A model generated the notes under the pieces. The model worked only from the letters and a program-made list of their open reading frames with translations, made no database searches and was not told where the DNA came from. Positions 24,405-29,351 of a DNA stretch of 29,351 nt are shown here, piece after piece. Position 1 is the stretch's first letter. Every line of letters starts with the position of its first letter. The translations under genes were made by a program, and so were the position numbers. Location of the stretch: assembly GCA_964634895.1 (NCBI GenBank), contig CAZWJS010000018.1, forward strand, positions 1 to 29,351, written 5' to 3'. This DNA comes from CG-Epi1 sp964634895. GTDB lineage: Archaea > Thermoplasmatota > Poseidoniia > MGIII > CG-Epi1.

Positions 24405-25058
24405 ATGTTTTGCTAATTTCATTATGACTGAAATTAATTCAGATAAATCAGTTGTGTAATGGTGATAATCTGCTTTGCCTATAACTTTTGAATCATTTGT
24501 GTTCACAGCAATACTAAATCCTGATCTTTCAAAAAGAGGTAAATCAACTACAGTATCTCCTATAGAGACTACATCTTTTTTTTCTAAATTCATTCTTTTC
24601 AGAAGCGAATCCATAACAGGACCTTTAGTATTTCCTCTTACATTTATAGTTGCTTTTAGCTTCCCATTTGAATCATCCACTAATTCATTTGCTAGTGCAC
24701 ATTCCATCTTCCATTTTTCAGCCCATTTATTGGCCAAGAATTGTATTCCACCAGAAATTATCACAGTTTTAATTTCATTAGAATGCAAAAAATCAATCAA
24801 TTTTTTTGCACCTTTTACAGGTTTTATTTTATCTAATATTGAATTTATATATTCTTCATTCACTTTTTTTTTGGTAGCACTTTGCCATAATTTGATATCA
24901 GCCTTCACAAAATCTTGATCTGATATTCTTCTATCGATATACAATCTCAACATTTCACTATTATCTGTTTCAAAATGTTCATGTATGTAGGCCCAACATG
25001 ATCTAGGTTCTAGTAAAGTCCCATCCATGTCAAAAACAACAAGTTTTATATTTCTCAT
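24402..25058 (-). CDS. HAD-family phosphatase, phosphoserine phosphatase-like
   Basis: The 218-residue HAD hydrolase has motif I FDMDGTLL (nucleophile D10, acid/base D12), motif II IISGG (S102), K145 as motif III and motif IV SIGDTVVDLPLF (D168, D172). The helical cap between motifs I and II and the SGG motif are as in phosphoserine phosphatases, so serine synthesis is a reasonable guess. Related HAD phosphatases with other substrates cannot be excluded. The ATG directly follows the TAA stop of the unknown gene before it, so the two are co-translated. With GcvP, also in the window, it could link serine and glycine metabolism; this is inference. Confidence 0.82.
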   Translation of the reverse strand: MRNIKLVVFDMDGTLLEPRSCWAYIHEHFETDNSEMLRLYIDRRISDQDFVKADIKLWQSATKKKVNEEYINSILDKIKPVKGAKKLIDFLHSNEIKTVIISGGIQFLANKWAEKWKMECALANELVDDSNGKLKATINVRGNTKGPVMDSLLKRMNLEKKDVVSIGDTVVDLPLFERSGFSIAVNTNDSKVIGKADYHHYTTDLSELISVIMKLAKH

Positions 25059-25355
25059 TTATCCAAAAGAAGATGTAAATCTATCAGTAGGTCCAGTTTC
25101 CCTTTCTAACATCATTTTCATTTGTTCTTTAGACATTGAATGTGCTTTTTGGGCCATTTCATATGATTCCCTTGCATCTTCTTCTTCCATTTCAATTTGG
25201 AAACTTAACCCGGAATACATAATTGATTCTTTTCCCTTTTCAGGAAATATAGCTAGTAAACTAACTTCGGGATTTGACTGAAACTCTACATTATTGTATG
25301 CCTTTGTTTCCCCTTCAGTAGGCATAAATACAATTATTTTTTTAGCTTTAAACAT
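25059..25355 (-). CDS. Unknown 98-residue protein upstream of the HAD phosphatase
   Basis: I do not recognise this protein. The N-terminal half looks beta-rich (KKIIVFMPTEGETKAYNNVE, then VSLLAIFPEKGKESIMYSGL). The second half is a Met- and Glu-rich helix (EEEDARESYEMAQKAH, then KEQMKMMLERETG). It has no cysteine, signal or membrane segment. Its TAA stop touches the ATG of the HAD gene with no gap, which argues for a functional tie. A TATA-like stretch (AACAATAAATGC) at about 25383-25392 lies about 32 bases before its ATG. Confidence 0.7.
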   Translation of the reverse strand: MFKAKKIIVFMPTEGETKAYNNVEFQSNPEVSLLAIFPEKGKESIMYSGLSFQIEMEEEDARESYEMAQKAHSMSKEQMKMMLERETGPTDRFTSSFG

Positions 25356-25386
25356 AATTGATTAGTTACAGCCTCTTCAAAAGCAT

Positions 25387-25821
25387 TTATTGTTTTATTA
25401 TATCTAATTCCCGCTCCATCTTTCTTCTGCATTCATAGTCTTCATCTAAATGGTGCCAATGATTTACTGTATTTTCTCCAAGCCTGTAAGATAAGAATAC
25501 AGTTTCAATTCCTCTCAAAGAGTTAAAATTGGCAATTCCTAGTGTAGGATCATCAATTTCAACACCCAATTTCCCTAATTCAATGTTTAAGTTATTTACA
25601 GTATGAATATTATTTTCAAGTTCGATTTGTAATTCTTCCCAACCGGGCCTTAATGCAGCCCTATAGTCATCTCTCACTTCTTCCATTATTTCTTCTAGTT
25701 GTTCTTCCAACATTTCTTGCCTTACAGAATGTTCGGACAAATCATTAAGCATAGGATTGATTGATACTAAGAGTCCGTTTGCCTCTTCCACGGTGAAAAG
25801 CCTAATGGCGTTCCTTACCAT
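25387..25821 (-). CDS. DUF2203 family protein
   Basis: The 144-residue protein begins with the family signature RLFTVEEANGLLVSINPMLN and ends with LGVEIDDPTLGIANF, then SLRGIETVFLSYRLGENTVN and HWHHLDEDY. This is the DUF2203 pattern of a helical coiled-coil N-terminal half and a short conserved C-terminal segment. In many relatives the end reads WHe.d.Gf..R; here HLDEDYECRRKME keeps that shape. The function of the family is unknown. A TATA-like box is centred about 29 bases before its ATG. It is divergent from gcvP across a 100-base gap. Confidence 0.82.
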   Translation of the reverse strand: MVRNAIRLFTVEEANGLLVSINPMLNDLSEHSVRQEMLEEQLEEIMEEVRDDYRAALRPGWEELQIELENNIHTVNNLNIELGKLGVEIDDPTLGIANFNSLRGIETVFLSYRLGENTVNHWHHLDEDYECRRKMERELDIIKQ

Positions 25822-25831
25822 GGAGTTGAGT

Positions 25832-25870
25832 ACTTAGGAATGGGCAAATAAATAGAACGGTACCCTAAGT
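25832..25870. promoter_or_regulatory. DUF2203 promoter with flanking inverted repeat
   Basis: On the minus strand CTATTTATTT (25855-25846) is a TATA-like box for DUF2203. A seven-base perfect inverted repeat, ACTTAGG (25832-25838) and CCTAAGT (25864-25870), lies on either side of the box. It could be a regulator site acting on one or both of the divergent genes, or chance. Confidence 0.35.
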
Positions 25871-25921
25871 TACACGGAAACATTCAATAATCGCCGTTTC
25901 TATGACATCAGATATTTGTTT

Positions 25922-28729
25922 ATGACTACGTCCCATTCTCATCCCGATAATTTTGTCCGTAGACACATTGGCCCATCACCAGAAGACATAAAATCAATGC
26001 TAAAAGAATTAGGATATAGTGACTTATCAAGTTTTTCTTCATCTATTATTCCTAATTCAATACTAAATAAAAATCCATTAAATCTTCCACAAGCCTTATC
26101 CGAATCTGAAATCGTTTCTAAACTTAGTTCAATCGCTTCTAAAAATAAAATATTCAAGAATTATCTAGGACATGGTTATTATGGCACCATAACTCCAAGT
26201 GTAATTAAACGAAATATTCTTGAAAATCCAGGTTGGTATACTCAGTACACACCTTATCAAGCTGAAATAGCACAAGGCAGGCTTGAAGCACTTCTTAATT
26301 TCCAAACAATGGTTTGTGATTTTACAGGTATGGAGATTGCAAATGCATCGCTCCTTGATGAAGCAACTGCAGCTGCAGAGGCCATGAGTATGGCCTGTAA
26401 TGCATTAAAGGGCCGCCGTTCAACATTTGTCTTGGCAAGTGATATCAATCCTCAAATTTCTAATGTTGTTAAAACTAGAGCACATCCGTTAGGACTAAAA
26501 GTAATAGAAGGCATAAATTCAATTGATGAAGATACTTTTGGGATATTTTTGCAGTATCCTACAAGTTCAGGATCTATAGAGGATTATTCCGGAATAGTAA
26601 AACAAGCACATGCAAATGGTAGTCTTGTCATTGTTGCAGCTGATTTGTTATCGCTTTGTTTATTGAAGCCGCCTGGTGAATGGGGTGCAGACATAGTTAT
26701 TGGCAATTCACAAAGATTTGGAGTTCCCATGGGTTTTGGGGGTCCTCATGCAGCCTTTATGGCTACTAAAGAAAAATATAAGAGAAATTTGCCAGGTAGA
26801 CTGGTAGGCGTATCAAAGGACGTACATGGAAATAAAGCTTTACGATTAGCTTTACAGACTAGAGAGCAACATATTCGTAGAGACAGAGCCACAAGTAACA
26901 TTTGTACAGCACAAGTTCTTCTAGCAATCATGTCTTCTATGTATGCTGTTTACCACGGCCCTAATAATCTTAGAAAGATAGCGGAAAGAGTTAATTATCT
27001 TACAAATGTTCTACAAAACAGTCTTTCCTCTGGAGGGTATATGGTTAACACAAAATCTTTTTTTGATACTATTATGGTGGAGAAAAAAGATAAAAATTTA
27101 GTTTCCAAAGGTATAAAAGAAAAAATAAATTTTTGGGATTACGGGGATGCAATAGGAATATCCTTAGATGAGACTACTACAAAATTAGATATTGAAGTCC
27201 TTCTCAAATTTTTCGATGTTGAATGGTCAGAACCTAGGACAAGTGTCATTCCAAAATCTTTGGTTAGAGAATCTGATTATTTGACACATCCTACATTCAA
27301 TAAATATCATTCAGAAACAGAAATGCTAAGATATATTCACAAATTAGAATCTAAAGATCTTTCTTTGAATACAAGTATGATTCCTTTAGGTTCATGTACA
27401 ATGAAATTAAATTCCGCCACTGAAATGGAAGCTATTACGTGGCCCGAATTTTCTAATATTCATCCTTACGCACCTCTCAATCAAGTAGGAGGTTATATGC
27501 AATTATTCTCAGATTTAGAATCTTGGCTCTCTGAAATCACAGGTTTTAAAGGTATTTCATTGCAACCTAATGCAGGTAGCCAAGGTGAATATGCAGGTAT
27601 GTTGGCCATTAGGGCTTTTCATCATTCTCGAAATGATTTTAATAGAAATGTATGCTTAATCCCAATATCAGCACATGGTACTAATCCTGCTTCTGCAGTT
27701 ATGGTTGGTATGAAAGTTGTAGGTATCGGTTGCGACGATTTGGGTAATATTGACTTAGACGATCTCAAAGTTAAAGCAAAGAAGCATTCTTCTGAATTAT
27801 CAGCTATAATGGTAACTTATCCTTCTACACATGGGGTCTTTGAGGGAAAAATAAAAGAAGTTTGTGAAATAGTTCATTCAAATGGTGGACAAGTCTACAT
27901 GGATGGCGCTAATATGAATGCTATGGTCGGGCTTTGTAAACCTAGGGAGATTGGCGCTGATGTTTGTCATCTTAATTTACACAAGACATTCTGTATTCCA
28001 CATGGAGGTGGTGGACCAGGAATGGGTCCTATCGGGGTGGCTTCACATTTGCTTGATTTTTTACCCTCAAATCCGGTTTGCCCTGCAGGTCTTGTAGGCC
28101 CTGTGTCAGCAACTAATTGGGGGAGTTCTGGCATTCTTCCTATTTCGTGGGCATATATTGCTATGATGGGTCCCGAAGGTCTAAGAGAAGCTACACAAGT
28201 TGCTATTTTGAATGCAAATTATATGGCTAAACGACTTTCTAAGAGCTACAATATCTTATACAAAGGTAAAGCAGGGTTCGTGGCGCACGAGTGTATAATA
28301 GATACTCGTGAACTATTGTCAGAAGTAGGATTAATAATTGATGATATTGCTAAAAGATTGATGGATTATGGTTACCATGCACCTACTATGTCTTGGCCAG
28401 TGGCTAATACATTAATGATTGAGCCTACAGAATCGGAATCAAAAATGGAGCTAGATCGATTTTGTGATGCAATGAATTCTATAAGAACAGAGATAGTAAA
28501 TGTTACAGATCCTCATGACAATCCTCTTCGTGGCGCTCCACATACTTCTTTAGAAATAGCTTCAAGTGATTGGTCACATTCCTATTCTAGAATGACTGCA
28601 GCATACCCTTCGGAATACAATAGACGTCACAAATTTTGGCCATCAGTTGGTAGAATTGACAATACTTGGGGTGACAGAAACCTAATATGTTCTTGCCCAG
28701 ATGTAGATGCATATATGGGAGATAATTAA
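25922..28729 (+). CDS. gcvP: Glycine dehydrogenase (decarboxylating), single-chain P-protein
   Basis: This PLP enzyme decarboxylates glycine and passes the aminomethyl group to the H-protein lipoyl arm. The ATG at 25922 gives 935 residues, close to the fused bacterial and eukaryotic form. Family signatures are RRHIGPSPEDIKSML near the start, FKNYLGHGYYGTITPSVIKR, the N-terminal half ending near SEPRTS, then MIPLGSCTMKLNSATEM. The PLP lysine is K688 in CHLNLHKTFCIPHGGGGPG. Most archaea split this protein into two subunits, so a fused gene is notable. ATG 25922 is preferred to the TTG two codons upstream. No H- or T-protein is in the window. The glutaredoxin gene overlaps its stop (TAATG). Confidence 0.95.
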   Translation: MTTSHSHPDNFVRRHIGPSPEDIKSMLKELGYSDLSSFSSSIIPNSILNKNPLNLPQALSESEIVSKLSSIASKNKIFKNYLGHGYYGTITPSVIKRNILENPGWYTQYTPYQAEIAQGRLEALLNFQTMVCDFTGMEIANASLLDEATAAAEAMSMACNALKGRRSTFVLASDINPQISNVVKTRAHPLGLKVIEGINSIDEDTFGIFLQYPTSSGSIEDYSGIVKQAHANGSLVIVAADLLSLCLLKPPGEWGADIVIGNSQRFGVPMGFGGPHAAFMATKEKYKRNLPGRLVGVSKDVHGNKALRLALQTREQHIRRDRATSNICTAQVLLAIMSSMYAVYHGPNNLRKIAERVNYLTNVLQNSLSSGGYMVNTKSFFDTIMVEKKDKNLVSKGIKEKINFWDYGDAIGISLDETTTKLDIEVLLKFFDVEWSEPRTSVIPKSLVRESDYLTHPTFNKYHSETEMLRYIHKLESKDLSLNTSMIPLGSCTMKLNSATEMEAITWPEFSNIHPYAPLNQVGGYMQLFSDLESWLSEITGFKGISLQPNAGSQGEYAGMLAIRAFHHSRNDFNRNVCLIPISAHGTNPASAVMVGMKVVGIGCDDLGNIDLDDLKVKAKKHSSELSAIMVTYPSTHGVFEGKIKEVCEIVHSNGGQVYMDGANMNAMVGLCKPREIGADVCHLNLHKTFCIPHGGGGPGMGPIGVASHLLDFLPSNPVCPAGLVGPVSATNWGSSGILPISWAYIAMMGPEGLREATQVAILNANYMAKRLSKSYNILYKGKAGFVAHECIIDTRELLSEVGLIIDDIAKRLMDYGYHAPTMSWPVANTLMIEPTESESKMELDRFCDAMNSIRTEIVNVTDPHDNPLRGAPHTSLEIASSDWSHSYSRMTAAYPSEYNRRHKFWPSVGRIDNTWGDRNLICSCPDVDAYMGDN

Positions 28730-28971
28730 TGTCAAAGATAAAAATGTATGGAACACCTACATGTAAAGATTGTGTTATTGCCAAGCAAGTGTTTCAAGAA
28801 TTAGGAACTGATTATGAATTTATAAATATAGTAAATAATGAAGAAGCTACAAAAAAGGCAATCGAATTGAACGCTGGTGTTCGGAGAATACCTGTAATTT
28901 TATTTGCAGATAATACTATTTTAGTTGAACCTACTGGTGAAGAATTAAAGGCTAAAATGGCATTAGAATAG
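28729..28971 (+). CDS. Glutaredoxin-like thioredoxin-fold protein
   Basis: The 80-residue protein has a redox-active C12-X2-C15 (YGTPTCKDCVIAKQ), the cis-proline loop RRIPVILF (P55) and the conserved Gly pair in PTGEELKAKM. The fold and length match small glutaredoxins or NrdH-like proteins; the CKDC active site is different from the CPYC of classic glutaredoxins. It may serve as a reductant for enzymes such as ribonucleotide reductase, or act on lipoyl or thiol proteins. Its ATG shares one base with the gcvP stop, so translation is coupled. A T-rich stretch follows its stop. Confidence 0.87.
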   Translation: MSKIKMYGTPTCKDCVIAKQVFQELGTDYEFINIVNNEEATKKAIELNAGVRRIPVILFADNTILVEPTGEELKAKMALE

Positions 28972-28975
28972 GTAC

Positions 28976-28981
28976 TTTTTT
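28976..28981 (+). terminator. T-rich terminator after the gcvP-glutaredoxin unit
   Basis: CTTTTTTCTTG follows the glutaredoxin stop by a few bases, and a further TTTTC lies near 28987. No hairpin is seen. It is a plausible archaeal U-rich terminator. Confidence 0.35.
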
Positions 28982-29002
28982 CTTGTATTTTCATTAAGGT
29001 AA

Positions 29003-29012
29003 GCCTTTTTAT
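29003..29012 (+). promoter_or_regulatory. TATA-like box for the terminal secreted protein gene
   Basis: CCTTTTTATG lies about 65 bases before the ATG at 29074. Transcription would start near 29035, leaving a leader of about 40 bases with a Shine-Dalgarno motif. Confidence 0.35.
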
Positions 29013-29061
29013 GGGTGAGCTAAAGTGCGATTACGGTGTTTGATAGTTAGGACGCCAGCCA

Positions 29062-29068
29062 GAGGAGA
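29062..29068 (+). promoter_or_regulatory. Shine-Dalgarno site of the terminal gene
   Basis: GAGGAGA lies about six bases before the ATG at 29074. It is one of only two well-placed Shine-Dalgarno motifs I see in the window. Confidence 0.6.
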
Positions 29069-29073
29069 AATTA

Positions 29074-29351
29074 ATGTCAACTAAAATTACGAAGGCAGTT
29101 TTGCTTGCCACCCTTGTATTTGGAACTACATTGTTAATGTTCAGTCCACCAGCTGATGCACAGGCGGCAGTTGCTTATTCTATCAGTTTTACAGATGGTC
29201 AAGTTAATCTTGATGTTAGGCCTGGTGCTAGTGGAGTAGGTTGTACTGAGATGGTTGTTTCTAATGAAGGGCAAGCTACAATTGACGTTGATGTTGCTTT
29301 GAGTGGAGGTGGAGTAACTATTTCACCAGGAGCAGTTTCAGTAACTCTTGC
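29074..29351 (+). CDS. Secreted protein N-terminus (partial, runs off right edge)
   Basis: The open frame gives 92 residues to the window end. It has a basic start (MSTKITK), a hydrophobic core (AVLLATLVFGTTLLMF) and a likely cleavage region (PPADAQA), a standard Sec signal peptide. The mature part (YSISFTDGQVNLDVRPGASG, then CTEMVVSNEGQATIDVDVAL) looks like a NEW3/CARDB-type beta-sandwich, similar in style to the other surface proteins here. A clear Shine-Dalgarno site and a leader of about 40 bases set it apart from most genes in the window and may mark strong expression. The rest of the protein lies outside. Confidence 0.8.
   Translation, partial: MSTKITKAVLLATLVFGTTLLMFSPPADAQAAVAYSISFTDGQVNLDVRPGASGVGCTEMVVSNEGQATIDVDVALSGGGVTISPGAVSVTL

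Noticed and set aside
25822..25921. Glycine riboswitch before gcvP
   Set aside because: The gap is only 100 bases and shows none of the paired stems of a glycine aptamer.
1..29351. CRISPR array, insertion sequence, prophage or toxin-antitoxin/defence genes
   Set aside because: I saw no regularly spaced repeats, transposase, integrase or defence-type nuclease. The HD phosphohydrolase could be antiviral like SAMHD1, but its operon partners point to housekeeping.

Overview
The window comes from an AT-rich archaeon. Clear archaeal or archaeal-type genes are transcription factor B, Pelota, archaeal NAC with a UBA tail, TiaS, archease and an initiator tRNA-Met with an A1-U72 pair. These sit beside genes usually seen in aerobic bacteria: a three-subunit proton-translocating transhydrogenase, acyl-CoA dehydrogenase, enoyl-CoA hydratase and a one-piece glycine decarboxylase. 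Two large secreted, Asn/Asp/Ser-rich proteins with a C-terminal membrane anchor are also present. This mix, with compact gene spacing, fits a marine Thermoplasmatota lineage (Poseidoniales/Marine Group II or a relative). That placement is inference from gene content, not from a phylogenetic marker.

Layout. 1-166: start of a membrane-anchored protein running off the left edge (-). 203-3098: transhydrogenase operon pntA1-pntA2-pntB (-), joined by one-base stop/start overlaps. 3174-6725: acyl-CoA dehydrogenase, NAC, Pelota and TFB, all on the minus strand. 6838-10782: plus-strand operon of HD phosphohydrolase, site-2 protease and dihydroorotase, with no bases between stop and next start. 10835-13048: secreted anchored protein, overlapping tail to tail with a membrane zinc-ribbon protein (13045-13563, -). 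13675-16109: tRNA-iMet, archease, an unrecognised protein and TiaS, a tRNA-centred cluster. 16140-17632: DUF445 protein and an EamA transporter. 17629-17790: an unlisted 53-residue basic protein (-). 17875-18756: PH-domain membrane protein. 18759-20631: dCMP deaminase, endonuclease III and enoyl-CoA hydratase (-). 20670-24377: 1235-residue surface protein with an internal duplication (-). 24402-25821: HAD phosphatase, an unknown small protein and DUF2203 (-). 25922-28971: gcvP and a glutaredoxin-like protein. 29074-end: start of a secreted protein.

Functional themes. Lipid and amino-acid oxidation (acyl-CoA dehydrogenase, enoyl-CoA hydratase, GcvP) would supply reducing power that PntAB can turn into NADPH using the proton gradient. 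Dihydroorotase, HD phosphohydrolase and dCMP deaminase all touch pyrimidine or nucleotide pools. TFB, Pelota and NAC cover transcription start, ribosome rescue and nascent-chain binding.

Regulation. About ten genes at the head of transcription units have a TATA-like box centred roughly 24-34 bases before the start codon, which predicts leaderless or near-leaderless mRNAs. Only the transporter and the last partial gene show a well-placed Shine-Dalgarno motif. I found no CRISPR array, insertion sequence, prophage or obvious defence locus. The most unusual items are the duplicated surface protein with a predicted cytoplasmic zinc ribbon, the altered [4Fe-4S] loop of endonuclease III, and the tRNA/archease/unknown/TiaS cluster.
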